From: Alistipes sp.
GTDB taxonomy: Bacteria > Bacteroidota > Bacteroidia > Bacteroidales > Rikenellaceae
DNA: 9,422 nucleotides
Reading direction: 5' to 3'
NCBI GenBank assembly: GCA_017380275.1
Contig: JAFOEH010000245.1
Coordinates: 1 to 9,422 of the forward strand
Of this stretch, positions 1 to 7,101 are shown piece after piece. The position numbers were made by a program, and so were the translations under genes. Numbering within the stretch: position 1 is the stretch's first letter; each line of letters begins with the position of its first letter. The notes under the pieces were generated by a model. That model saw only the letters and a list, made by a program, of their open reading frames with translations, was not told the DNA's origin and searched no databases.

Positions 1-149
1 AATGATTGTTCGTCATAACATCCGTCATCGCTATGAGCAGATGAGATTACGTAGATTGTCGGGGAGTCGTGCCGATGGGTGTGTCCGCGAGATTGGGCCA
101 TAGCGCCAATCGAAGAGACAAGAATCGAAATAAGTAGAAAACGTTTCAT
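1..149 (-). CDS. Secreted protein of unknown function, N-terminal part only
   Basis: Read on the minus strand, an ATG at 147-149 opens a frame that stays open for 49 codons and runs off the left edge of the window. The protein starts MKRFLLISILVSSIGAMAQS. This is a typical signal peptide: two basic residues, a hydrophobic core of about 12 residues, and an A-M-A site with cleavage likely before Q19. After the cleavage site comes a short His-rich stretch (HTHRHD, residues 23-28), then a more ordinary sequence. The product is therefore probably exported to the periplasm or beyond. The family cannot be named from 49 residues. It is divergent from the metallophosphoesterase gene at 263, with about 110 bases between the two starts. 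I saw no clear Bacteroidota promoter for it on this strand. The signal peptide makes it more credible than a random short frame. Confidence 0.6.
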   Translation of the reverse strand, partial: MKRFLLISILVSSIGAMAQSRGHTHRHDSPTIYVISSAHSDDGCYDEQS

Positions 150-159
150 AGTAAAACAG

Positions 160-189
160 TTTAGTAAACAATTTTTTAATCTATCTTTG
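160..189 (+). promoter_or_regulatory. Candidate promoter of the metallophosphoesterase gene
   Basis: TATCTTTG at 182-189 fits the Bacteroidota -7 consensus TAnnTTTG exactly. The upstream element is weak: TTTAG at about 160-164 instead of TTTG, with a spacer of about 18 bases. Transcription would start near 196, at a small hairpin (AGCAAG 191-196, TTTT loop, CTTGCT 201-206). That leaves a short leader before the ATG at 263. Confidence 0.45.
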
Positions 190-262
190 TAGCAAGTTTT
201 CTTGCTCGGGAGTTATTCAAGCTCGATTTTTGCAACTCCTATGCCAAAGAGATTTTGAACGT

Positions 263-1429
263 ATGATTTGGATTTTGCTTGCGTGCTCGCTCGTGATGTT
301 ATGGGTCGATCGACGAGTGGTTAATAGCTTTGATATAAGTTCGGTTGCGCGGAGGAGATGGCTGGCGGTGCTGTGGCTGACGGATGTTTTGCCGTTTCTG
401 GTGATGGCGTTTGCGTTGTTCTTGCGTGACAATCCGACGTGGTTGTCGGTGGGGATGTTGTGGGCTGTTTGGGCCTATGTAGTACTGTCGATAGCGCGGC
501 TCCCGGTGATGATTGCGATAGCGTTTTTCGGTAACATTTGGGTGCGGGTCGCAGGAGCTATTGTGAGCGTTTTGGCGGTGGCGATTTTTGTCTATGGAAT
601 GGCTGTAACACGCACCGATTATGAGGTGCGGAGGGTTGTGATAGAGTCGGGGAAAATGCCTGAAACTTTCGATGGATATAAAATAGTACAAATATCTGAT
701 TTGCACGTCGTTAATATGATTTGTCAGCAGCAAGAGTTAAATGAAATAATAAGCATTTGTAATGGACTCGAAGCTGATGCGGTTGCCTTTACGGGAGATC
801 TGGTTGACATACGTTGTAGCGAGCTTACGGATGATGTTCTGGAGCGTCTTGCGAAGTTGAAAGCGCACGATGGTATCTACTCGGTAATGGGTAATCACGA
901 CATAGGAGTTTATATCAAAGATTCTATATCTCTCCCGCCTGCAGTAAGCGCACAATGGGTCATTGAGGCGCAGCGAAAAATGGGGTGGCGAGTACTCGAG
1001 GATGAGACGATACACATTAGACGTGGTGACGACTCTATCGCGCTAACAGGAATATCTTTTACGCCCGAGTTGCAGGAGTATCGCCATTCGGCAAATATTC
1101 CCGATGTGGCGATTGAGGGAGCGTATGAAGGAGTGGCTGAGGGGAGTTTTAGTATTACGTTGGTGCATATTCCTCAGTTATGGGATGTGATTGTGGATAA
1201 GCAGCTTGCAGATTTGACTCTCTCGGGGCACGTTCACTCTATGCAGATGAAATTGCCTATTGGCAAACGTGGAATTTCGCCTTCAAGAGTGAAATACAAA
1301 CGCTGGAGCGGATTGTATGAAGAAGACGGGAGGTGGCTTTACATAAATGATGGAGTGGGGTATGTACTTTATCCTATGAGAATAGGCGCGAGACCCGAAA
1401 TTACACTCTTTGAACTCAAAAGAGAGTAA
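263..1429 (+). CDS. Membrane-anchored metallophosphoesterase (YaeI-like, calcineurin fold)
   Basis: This is a predicted 388-residue metal-dependent phosphoesterase. An N-terminal membrane region spans residues 1-112, with hydrophobic stretches near 1-16, 32-55, 58-90 and 93-112. The catalytic domain follows. Its metal-binding motifs appear in order: D146-L-H148, G178-D179, G210-N-H-D213, H302 and G-H323-V-H325. All the usual calcineurin-like ligands are therefore present. The domain layout resembles YaeI-type enzymes, where the catalytic domain sits beside the membrane and some members cleave lipid-linked substrates such as UDP-diacylglucosamine. The substrate here is unknown. I chose the ATG at 263 because it starts directly on a hydrophobic segment. 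A TTG at 230 in the same frame would add 11 residues and is the alternative. The gene appears to stand alone and is not obviously part of the polysaccharide operon downstream. Confidence 0.85.
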   Translation: MIWILLACSLVMLWVDRRVVNSFDISSVARRRWLAVLWLTDVLPFLVMAFALFLRDNPTWLSVGMLWAVWAYVVLSIARLPVMIAIAFFGNIWVRVAGAIVSVLAVAIFVYGMAVTRTDYEVRRVVIESGKMPETFDGYKIVQISDLHVVNMICQQQELNEIISICNGLEADAVAFTGDLVDIRCSELTDDVLERLAKLKAHDGIYSVMGNHDIGVYIKDSISLPPAVSAQWVIEAQRKMGWRVLEDETIHIRRGDDSIALTGISFTPELQEYRHSANIPDVAIEGAYEGVAEGSFSITLVHIPQLWDVIVDKQLADLTLSGHVHSMQMKLPIGKRGISPSRVKYKRWSGLYEEDGRWLYINDGVGYVLYPMRIGARPEITLFELKRE

Positions 1430-1533
1430 ATTTATAGATGCGACTGGCAAAATACTAAGTGTAAGAGTTGCAAAATGTTGTAAAAACAGAGTGTAGAATC
1501 TTGAAAAAATATTAGCACAAAAGTTGCGAAAAA

Positions 1534-1564
1534 TTTGCAGATTCAGATTTTTGTACTACCTTTG
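1534..1564 (+). promoter_or_regulatory. Promoter of the tRNA-Asp gene
   Basis: TTTG at 1534-1537 and TACCTTTG at 1557-1564 are separated by 19 bases. This is a textbook Bacteroidota sigma-A (-33/-7) promoter. Transcription would start around 1569-1572, about 10 bases before the mature tRNA. Confidence 0.8.
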
Positions 1565-1581
1565 CATTCGCAATCAGCAAT

Positions 1582-1655
1582 GGTGCGTTAGTTCAGCTGG
1601 TTAGAATACGTGCCTGTCACGCACGGGGTCAGGGGTTCGAGTCCCCTACGCACCG
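1582..1655 (+). tRNA. tRNA-Asp (anticodon GUC)
   Basis: A complete 74-nt cloverleaf is visible. The acceptor stem GGTGCGT (1582-1588) pairs with ACGCACC (1648-1654), with discriminator G1655. The anticodon stem CGTGC (1609-1613) pairs with GCACG (1621-1625) around a loop whose anticodon is GTC at 1616-1618. The T stem AGGGG (1631-1635) pairs with CCCCT (1643-1647) around TTCGAGT. The anticodon and the G discriminator identify it as aspartate. The CCA end is not encoded: the DNA continues CAA after the discriminator, so CCA would be added after transcription. It lies between its own promoter and terminator, so it is a single-gene unit. Confidence 0.97.
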
Positions 1656-1671
1656 CAAGTTTAGCAATAGC

Positions 1672-1700
1672 AGACGATTCGGAAGAATCGTCTTTTTTTT
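1672..1700 (+). terminator. Intrinsic terminator after tRNA-Asp
   Basis: AGACGATTC (1672-1680) pairs perfectly with GAATCGTCT (1685-1693) around a GGAA tetraloop. A run of eight T residues (1693-1700) follows. This is a strong rho-independent terminator that ends the tRNA transcript and separates it from the operon to the right. Confidence 0.93.
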
Positions 1701-1803
1701 GTGTTTATTTCTCTGGGCTTGTGTGTTGAGAAGTAATTTGCTTTCAAAAACACGAGAATAATCTGATAAAATTCGCTTCTTGGTCAAAGTATGGGTTGGA
1801 AAG

Positions 1804-1835
1804 TTTGGGAATTGCCCAAAAAAAACCTATTTTTG
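1804..1835 (+). promoter_or_regulatory. Candidate promoter of the polysaccharide operon
   Basis: TTTG at 1804-1807 and TATTTTTG at 1828-1835 are separated by 20 bases. This matches the Bacteroidota -33/-7 pattern. It is the only such pair I found between the tRNA terminator and the first operon gene. The -33 element lies inside an inverted repeat, TTTGGG (1804-1809) and CCCAAA (1815-1820) with a 5-nt loop. That repeat could be an operator or chance. I saw no longer flanking inverted repeats of the kind that make capsule promoters invertible in Bacteroides. Confidence 0.6.
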
Positions 1836-1841
1836 TCGTGA

Positions 1842-2005
1842 TATACGCGCGCGAGGTAATTTCCTTGTATTTGCGTGAGTGGGGATCCGATATAAGTTCC
1901 GGGACGGAATGGAGTCGTGAGCCGAGAATCAGCGGTCGATCCTTGAGTGGCTTGTTGTGTAGGCAAATTTGCTATGCGCAGCGGGGGATTATAGATTGTG
2001 TCAAT
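1842..2005 (+). other. Untranslated leader of the polysaccharide operon
   Basis: If the promoter at 1804-1835 is used, about 165 nt of leader RNA come before the antiterminator gene. This length fits UpxY-controlled operons, where the protein is known to act on its own operon's 5' leader to stop early termination. Small structures are visible: TTCCG (1897-1901) pairs with CGGAA (1905-1909) over a 3-nt loop, and GCAAATTTGC (1963-1972) is a perfect palindrome. I saw no U-tract terminator hairpin and no riboswitch that I recognise. The stretch from 1701 to 1803, before the promoter, holds nothing I can name. Confidence 0.4.
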
Positions 2006-2566
2006 ATGTCAACGACTTCTACGCAGGAAAATATCCAACAGAACAGATGGTACGCGCTGAAAGTGTTTTACAATCGCGTATATAGCGTAGAGCAATTCCT
2101 ATTGCAGGACGACATCCGATACTATATCCCCACAGTAGAGCGTGAAGTTAAACTCGGAAATCGAACTGTGAAACGCCGCGAACCTGCCATATCATCTTTG
2201 ATGTTTGCTTACGCATCGGAGCAATATCTGCAAGATTTGCAGAAGCGACTGAAGAACACCACTCCGTTTATGCTCTATTACGACCGTGAAGCAAAACGCC
2301 CTGCGCCCATTAGCGATCACGAGATGAATATTTTTATGCTCGTAACGTCGGCTGGGGAACAGAGTTTGGAGTACATCGGTGAAGATGTGGTAAATTTCGA
2401 GCAGGGTACTCACGTTCGTGTTACGGGTGGCCCGTTCGAAGGTGCCGAAGGGTATATTCACCGAGTCAAGGGCGACAGACGATTGATAGTTCGTATCGAG
2501 GGTGTGGTTGCAGTCGCTACGGCGTATATCCCAAATAGTTTTTTACAGCGAATAGAGGATTTATGA
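2006..2566 (+). CDS. UpxY-type transcription antiterminator (NusG family)
   Basis: This is a 186-residue NusG paralogue of the kind that heads capsule and exopolysaccharide operons in Bacteroidales. An N-terminal NGN-like domain (about residues 12-115) begins with the typical R14-W-Y-A-L-K. A C-terminal KOW domain (about 132-172) has G134[12 protein letters not shown]. Family members bind RNA polymerase and the operon leader and let transcription pass early termination sites, so this protein probably switches on the genes downstream of itself. The frame is also open upstream to a TTG at 1796. I chose the ATG at 2006 because the NGN domain begins just after it, the length then fits the family, and the candidate promoter lies downstream of 1796. 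The stop overlaps the start of rmlA by four bases (ATGA), which couples the two genes. A UpxZ gene, which often follows upxY in Bacteroides, is not present here. Confidence 0.88.
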   Translation: MSTTSTQENIQQNRWYALKVFYNRVYSVEQFLLQDDIRYYIPTVEREVKLGNRTVKRREPAISSLMFAYASEQYLQDLQKRLKNTTPFMLYYDREAKRPAPISDHEMNIFMLVTSAGEQSLEYIGEDVVNFEQGTHVRVTGGPFEGAEGYIHRVKGDRRLIVRIEGVVAVATAYIPNSFLQRIEDL

Positions 2567-3468
2567 AAGGCATTGTCTTAGCAGGTGGTAGCGGTACTCG
2601 ATTGTACCCGATCACAAAGGGCGTTAGTAAGCAACTATTGCCAATATACGACAAACCTATGGTCTATTATCCCATCTCGGTTTTGATGTTGGCCGGCATA
2701 CGCGAGATTTTGATCATATCAACGCCGCAGGATCTGCCTGCGTTCAAGCGCCTGTTGGGTGATGGATCGGATTACGGCGTGGAGTTTCAGTATGCCGAGC
2801 AACCGTCGCCCGACGGATTGGCTCAGGCATTTATCATCGGCGAGAAGTTCGTTGGCGACGATGCAGCCTGTCTGGTGCTGGGTGATAATATCTTTCACGG
2901 TGCAGGCTTTTCGCGAATGTTGCGTGAGGCCCTGCGCACGGCCGAGCAGGATCAGAAAGCTACCGTCTTCGGCTATTGGGTAGATGATCCCGAGCGCTAT
3001 GGCGTAGCGGAGTTTGACGAGGAGGGTAACTGCATCTCGATTGAGGAGAAGCCCGCGTGTCCCAAATCAAATTATGCTGTCGTGGGCCTATACTTCTATC
3101 CCAACAAGGTGATTGATATTGCAAAGAATATAAAGCCATCTGCTCGTGGCGAGTTGGAGATTACATCGGTTAATCAGGCATTCCTGCAGCAGGGCGAGTT
3201 GAAGGTGCAGACCCTTGAGCGTGGTTTTGCGTGGCTCGATACGGGTACGCACGATTCACTGGCCGAGGCCTCGATCTTCGTGGAGGTTATCGAGAAACGT
3301 CAGGGTTTGAAGGTGGCGTGCCTGGAGGGCATAGCTTACCGTAACGGATGGATTACGGAGCAGAAGATGGTGGAGTTGGCGCAGCCGATGATCAAGAATC
3401 AGTATGGTCAATATCTGCTGAAGGTTGTCGATGAGCTCAAACATAAGCGAAAGGAGGTAAAGCGATGA
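2563..3468 (+). CDS. rmlA: Glucose-1-phosphate thymidylyltransferase
   Basis: RmlA (RfbA) joins dTTP and glucose-1-phosphate to give dTDP-glucose and pyrophosphate, the first step of dTDP-L-rhamnose synthesis in the cytoplasm. The 301-residue length is usual for the family. The nucleotide-binding signature G8-G-S-G-T-R-L14 is followed by S22-K-Q-L-L-P27. The metal-binding aspartates are D108 (in G-D-N) and D226 (in W-L-D-T-G-T-H), and E-E-K-P lies at 161-164. The C-terminus carries a short basic tail (K-H-K-R-K-E-V-K-R) that looks dispensable. The start ATG overlaps the end of the antiterminator gene and has a modest AGAGGA upstream (2554-2559). The stop overlaps the rmlC start by four bases. 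Enzymes of this type are commonly feedback-inhibited by dTDP-rhamnose. Confidence 0.97.
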   Translation: MKGIVLAGGSGTRLYPITKGVSKQLLPIYDKPMVYYPISVLMLAGIREILIISTPQDLPAFKRLLGDGSDYGVEFQYAEQPSPDGLAQAFIIGEKFVGDDAACLVLGDNIFHGAGFSRMLREALRTAEQDQKATVFGYWVDDPERYGVAEFDEEGNCISIEEKPACPKSNYAVVGLYFYPNKVIDIAKNIKPSARGELEITSVNQAFLQQGELKVQTLERGFAWLDTGTHDSLAEASIFVEVIEKRQGLKVACLEGIAYRNGWITEQKMVELAQPMIKNQYGQYLLKVVDELKHKRKEVKR

Positions 3469-4040
3469 AGGTTATAAAGACTTCGATCGAGGATGTGGTG
3501 ATCATTGAGCCTGATGTGTTTGGTGATGCGCGTGGATACTTCTTTGAGAGCTACTCGCAAAAGCGCTTTGATGAGCAGGTACGCCCTGTAAAGTTCGTGC
3601 AGGACAACGAGAGCAAGTCGCGTTATGGCGTGTTGCGAGGTATGCATTTCCAGAAGGGCAAGGACGCACAGTCGAAGCTGGTGCGTGTGGTTAAGGGTCG
3701 AGTGTTGGATGTGGCGGTGGATATTCGTCGTGGCAGCCCGACCTTCGGAAAGTATGTTGCCGTAGAGCTTACGGAGGAGAATCATCGCCAGCTCTTCATC
3801 CCGCGTGGCTTTGCTCACGGATTCTCGGTGTTGAGCGAGGAGGCGGTGTTTCAGTATAAGTGCGATAATTTGTATGCCCCACAGTCGGAGGGTGCTATCG
3901 CTTGGAATGACCCAGAGATTGGAATCGATTGGGGGCTCAAGGCGGAGGATATACTGCTCTCGGCTAAGGATGCGGCCCATCCGTTGTTGAGCGAGGCTGA
4001 GGAGTTGTTTGATTATAACGTAGATTACTATGCAGAGTAA
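3465..4040 (+). CDS. rmlC: dTDP-4-dehydrorhamnose 3,5-epimerase
   Basis: RmlC (RfbC) epimerises dTDP-4-keto-6-deoxyglucose at C3 and C5, the third step of the rhamnose pathway. It is a cupin-fold protein of 191 residues, near the usual size. The catalytic His is H61, in R-G-M-H-F-Q, and its Asp partner is D169, in L-S-A-K-D. The tyrosines expected near the active site are Y131 and Y137. The conserved phrase [10 protein letters not shown] lies at 111-120. A strong Shine-Dalgarno sequence, AAGGAGGT at 3451-3458, lies six bases before the ATG, inside the end of rmlA. That is unusually good for Bacteroidota and supports this start. The 3' end overlaps rmlD by 11 bases. Confidence 0.97.
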   Translation: MKVIKTSIEDVVIIEPDVFGDARGYFFESYSQKRFDEQVRPVKFVQDNESKSRYGVLRGMHFQKGKDAQSKLVRVVKGRVLDVAVDIRRGSPTFGKYVAVELTEENHRQLFIPRGFAHGFSVLSEEAVFQYKCDNLYAPQSEGAIAWNDPEIGIDWGLKAEDILLSAKDAAHPLLSEAEELFDYNVDYYAE

Positions 4041-4917
4041 AAAGATACTTGTAACGGGAGCTAATGGACAGCTCGGTATGGAGATGCGAATTCTCGGTGC
4101 TGTTGCGCCCAATGAATATATCTTTACCGATATTGACGAATTGGATATTACCGATAGCGATGCAGTAGCTGCATTTGTCGAGCAGAATGGTATCCAAATC
4201 ATTGTGAATTGCGCTGCCTACACCAATGTCGATCGAGCCGAGGAGGATGAGCCCACGGCTGAGCGTATAAATGCCGAGGCGGTGAGAAACTTGGCCGAGG
4301 CAATGAAGAAGGTGGATGGAACACTATTCCATATCTCGACTGACTATGTCTTTGGTGGTGAGGGAAATACTCCTCGCACGGAGGAAATGCCGCTTGATCC
4401 GCTTGGTGCTTATGGCCGTACGAAGCTGCACGGTGAGCAGGCTATTGCGGAGGTAGGATGTAAGGCTATCATCATTCGCACGGCGTGGTTATACTCTGAG
4501 TTTGGCAAGAATTTCCTGCTGACGATGTTGCGCCTGACGAAGGAGAAGCCTGCTATCAACGTAGTTTTCGACCAGGTCGGAACGCCTACTTATGCGGGAG
4601 ATTTGGCGCTGACGATATTCTCAATTATCGAGGGCGATATGTATGCAGGCAATGAAGGCGTGTATCATTTCTCGAACGAGGGTGTCTGCTCGTGGTATGA
4701 CTTCGCGCAGGAGATTGCAACGGCAATGGGACACCGAGAGTGTAAGATCTCGCCCTGCCACAGCGATGAGTTCCCTTCGAAGGTGAAACGCCCCGCATAC
4801 TCGGTGCTTGACAAGAGTAAGATCAAGCGTACGTTCGGTGTGGAGATCCCCCATTGGAGAGAGTCGATGTATTATTGTCTGAAGCGAATTGTGGCGCAGC
4901 AGACTCAACAATCTTAA
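4030..4917 (+). CDS. rmlD: dTDP-4-dehydrorhamnose reductase
   Basis: RmlD (RfbD) uses NAD(P)H to reduce dTDP-4-keto-L-rhamnose, the last step to dTDP-L-rhamnose. The 295-residue protein is a short-chain (extended) dehydrogenase. The N-terminal dinucleotide motif is T9-G-A-N-G-Q-L-G16. The substrate phrase S103-T-D-Y-V-F108 and the catalytic Y128-G-R-T-K132 both match the family. The start overlaps the last 11 bases of rmlC in another frame, and the first residues run straight into the Rossmann strand (K-K-I-L-V-T-G), so the start is secure. Only 14 bases separate the stop from rmlB. Confidence 0.97.
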   Translation: MQSKKILVTGANGQLGMEMRILGAVAPNEYIFTDIDELDITDSDAVAAFVEQNGIQIIVNCAAYTNVDRAEEDEPTAERINAEAVRNLAEAMKKVDGTLFHISTDYVFGGEGNTPRTEEMPLDPLGAYGRTKLHGEQAIAEVGCKAIIIRTAWLYSEFGKNFLLTMLRLTKEKPAINVVFDQVGTPTYAGDLALTIFSIIEGDMYAGNEGVYHFSNEGVCSWYDFAQEIATAMGHRECKISPCHSDEFPSKVKRPAYSVLDKSKIKRTFGVEIPHWRESMYYCLKRIVAQQTQQS

Positions 4918-4931
4918 AACGAACACAGATA

Positions 4932-6056
4932 ATGAAAAATATACTTATCACGGGCGGTGCTGGATTTATTGGAAATCACGTTGTGCGTCTTTTTGTGAAG
5001 AGATACCCCGAGTATAGAATCATAAATCTCGATAAGTTGACATATGCAGGCAATTTGGCCAATCTGAAAGATGTTGAGAATGAGCCGAACTACCACTTCG
5101 TAAAGGCTGATATCTGCGATTATGAGCGTATGTGTGAGATTTTTCGTGAGTATGATATTGATGGAGTTATTCACCTCGCAGCAGAGAGCCACGTCGATCG
5201 CTCGATAAAGGATCCTTTCACGTTTGCTCGCACCAATGTGATGGGAACGCTCTCGTTGTTGCAGGCTGCCAAGGTCTATTGGAATGGCGAGTGGGAGGGT
5301 AAGCGTTTTTACCATATATCGACTGATGAAGTGTATGGCGCATTGAAACTTACACATCCTGAGGGCGTTGAGCCACCATTCTCGACGACGGCCTCATCCG
5401 AGGAGCATCATTTGGCATACGGCAAGGAGTTCTTCTACGAGACGACGAAGTACGATCCTCACTCGCCATACAGCGCAAGCAAGGCCTCGTCGGATCACTT
5501 TGTACGCGCCTTCCACGACACCTACGGAATGCCGACCATTGTGACGAATTGTTCAAATAACTACGGTCCCTATCAATTCCCTGAGAAGTTGATACCGCTC
5601 TTTATCAATAACATCCGCAACCGTAAACCGCTGCCCGTATATGGCAAGGGCGAGAATGTGCGCGACTGGCTATATGTGGAGGATCACGCTCGCGCTATCG
5701 ACCTGATTTTCCATAAGGGCAAGGTGGCTGATACCTACAATATCGGAGGCTTCAATGAGTGGAAGAATATCGATTTGATTAAGGTGATCATCAAGACCGT
5801 CGATCGTCTGCTGGGTAACGAGGAGGGTGCGTCACTCGATTTGATAACCTTCGTAACGGATCGTGCCGGACACGATATGCGTTATGCGATCGACTCCACA
5901 AAGCTGCAAAAGGAGTTGGGCTGGGAACCATCGCTGCAGTTCGAGGAGGGTATTGAGCGTACTGTGCGCTGGTATCTCGATAACGAGGAGTGGATGAACA
6001 ACATTACCTCGGGAGAGTACGAAAAGTATTACGAAGAGATGTATAAAGGACGATAA
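4932..6056 (+). CDS. rmlB: dTDP-glucose 4,6-dehydratase
   Basis: RmlB (RfbB) is an NAD+-dependent enzyme that converts dTDP-glucose to dTDP-4-keto-6-deoxyglucose, the second step of the pathway. The protein has 374 residues. The Rossmann motif is G8-G-A-G-F-I-G14. The catalytic T131-D-E133 and Y180-S-A-S-K184 are all present. Between them (about 137-177) the protein is roughly 15 residues longer than the Escherichia coli enzyme as I remember it. I recall this longer loop as common in Bacteroidales RmlB proteins. The frame extends 26 codons upstream into rmlD, but I chose the ATG at 4932 because M-K-N-I-L-I-T-G-G-A-G is the standard start of the family. The pathway order is A, B, C, D, while the gene order is A-C-D-B. 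Confidence 0.96.
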   Translation: MKNILITGGAGFIGNHVVRLFVKRYPEYRIINLDKLTYAGNLANLKDVENEPNYHFVKADICDYERMCEIFREYDIDGVIHLAAESHVDRSIKDPFTFARTNVMGTLSLLQAAKVYWNGEWEGKRFYHISTDEVYGALKLTHPEGVEPPFSTTASSEEHHLAYGKEFFYETTKYDPHSPYSASKASSDHFVRAFHDTYGMPTIVTNCSNNYGPYQFPEKLIPLFINNIRNRKPLPVYGKGENVRDWLYVEDHARAIDLIFHKGKVADTYNIGGFNEWKNIDLIKVIIKTVDRLLGNEEGASLDLITFVTDRAGHDMRYAIDSTKLQKELGWEPSLQFEEGIERTVRWYLDNEEWMNNITSGEYEKYYEEMYKGR

Positions 6057-6084
6057 ACATAAACGACTAACCTAAAACCCAAAT

Positions 6085-7101
6085 ATGAGAGAAAGATCCT
6101 TAAAGAGACCTATGTGGCTGACGGCTATCCTGGCTGTTCTTGTTTTGGCCACTTCGTGTGAGATTAATGCCGCAGATCCCGACTATCATCCGACAATGGT
6201 CGAGGCTGACTCGGTGCTGAAGAGTGATTCGGAGTATATTATTGTGCTTGGCGATCTGCAGTGCTACACCAATATCTCGGATTACTTCTCGTACTATCGC
6301 GATACGATGGACTGGATATGGTCGCAACAACAGCACGGTAAAAATATCAAGTGTGTATTGCAGACGGGAGATATTACGGAGAATAATTTGCGAAGTCAGT
6401 ACGATGTATTCCGCGAGTTTACGGCTCCAACGGCAGAGGTGTTGCCATACATTGCCTGCACGGGCAATCACGATTACGATTGGGTGGATGGATCGCTCAT
6501 TATGGATCGTAATTCAACGCTATTTTCGGAGTATCTCACATTTAATGTGGTGGATGCCAAAGTAGAGGCGAGATTTGAACCCGGTCGTATGGAGAATGTG
6601 ATAGTACGCAATATAATCAACGGACGACGTTACGATATTATCGCATTGGAGTTCGGCCCCCGCAAGGAGGTTGTCGAGTGGGTTAAGGAGCACGTTCAGT
6701 CTCATCCTGAGCGTAGATATATTGTCCTAACTCACGAGCATCTTACAAGCAAGGGAGAGCTTGTAACAAATGGTGTCTATTCTGTTAGTCAGTTCAGAAA
6801 TACGACTGTTACTACCCCTAATCAGCTATGGGAAAATCTCATTAGCGAGAACGACAATATCGTCTGTTTGCTATGTGGCCATAACGGTTTCTCGGCGCAT
6901 CTGACAACTCCGAATAAGAGCGGTCGCGACGTTGAACAGATACTATTCAACCTTCAGTATCAGGCCAACGGCGGCGATGGATGGGTGCAGATTTGGGAGT
7001 TCCCAAAGGATAAGGATTATGCAACCGTGGATGTGTATAATACCATAACACGTCAATTCCATCCTGACATACATTCATTTCAATTTAAATATAGGTATTA
7101 A
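6085..7101 (+). CDS. Predicted lipoprotein metallophosphoesterase
   Basis: The 338-residue product begins with a lipoprotein-type signal: basic residues (R-E-R-S-L-K-R), a hydrophobic core (about 11-22) and L-A-T-S-C25, so C25 is the likely lipidated residue. It would be anchored at the cell envelope. The rest resembles calcineurin-like phosphoesterases: G56-D57-L-Q59, G95-D96, G127-N-H-D130, H217 (in T-H-E-H) and G265-H266-N-G. Two positions differ from the classic pattern. Gln replaces His in the first motif, which some subfamilies share, and the last motif is G-H-N-G instead of G-H-x-H. H272, a few residues on, might substitute. It follows rmlB after 28 bases and overlaps the next start (TAATG). 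The substrate is unknown. A role in trimming phosphate groups on a surface glycan is only an inference from location. Confidence 0.8.
   Translation: MRERSLKRPMWLTAILAVLVLATSCEINAADPDYHPTMVEADSVLKSDSEYIIVLGDLQCYTNISDYFSYYRDTMDWIWSQQQHGKNIKCVLQTGDITENNLRSQYDVFREFTAPTAEVLPYIACTGNHDYDWVDGSLIMDRNSTLFSEYLTFNVVDAKVEARFEPGRMENVIVRNIINGRRYDIIALEFGPRKEVVEWVKEHVQSHPERRYIVLTHEHLTSKGELVTNGVYSVSQFRNTTVTTPNQLWENLISENDNIVCLLCGHNGFSAHLTTPNKSGRDVEQILFNLQYQANGGDGWVQIWEFPKDKDYATVDVYNTITRQFHPDIHSFQFKYRY

Noticed and set aside
230..262. TTG start for the first metallophosphoesterase, 11 codons upstream
   Set aside because: Not excluded, but the ATG at 263 begins directly at a membrane segment and is the more usual codon.
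1405..1427. Hairpin at the end of the first metallophosphoesterase gene (CTCTTT 1406-1411 with AAAGAG 1419-1424)
   Set aside because: The stem is short and A/T-rich with no T tract after it, so it does not qualify as a terminator.
1716..1960. Similar short stretches, GGCTTGTGTGT near 1716 and GGCTTGTTGTGT near 1949
   Set aside because: The direct match is short and imperfect and is likely to be chance.
1701..2005. Invertible promoter as in Bacteroides capsule loci
   Set aside because: I looked for longer inverted repeats on both sides of the promoter at 1804-1835 and found none by eye. A recombinase gene is also absent from the window.
3408..4202. Long open frame on the minus strand opposite rmlC (264 codons)
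   Set aside because: It lies opposite clear rmlA, rmlC and rmlD sequence, resembles no family I know, and is explained by codon bias of the genes on the plus strand.
4854..4931. Possible 26-residue N-terminal extension of RmlB
   Set aside because: It overlaps rmlD, and the family starts at the M-K-N-I-L-I-T-G-G-A-G phrase, so the ATG at 4932 is preferred.
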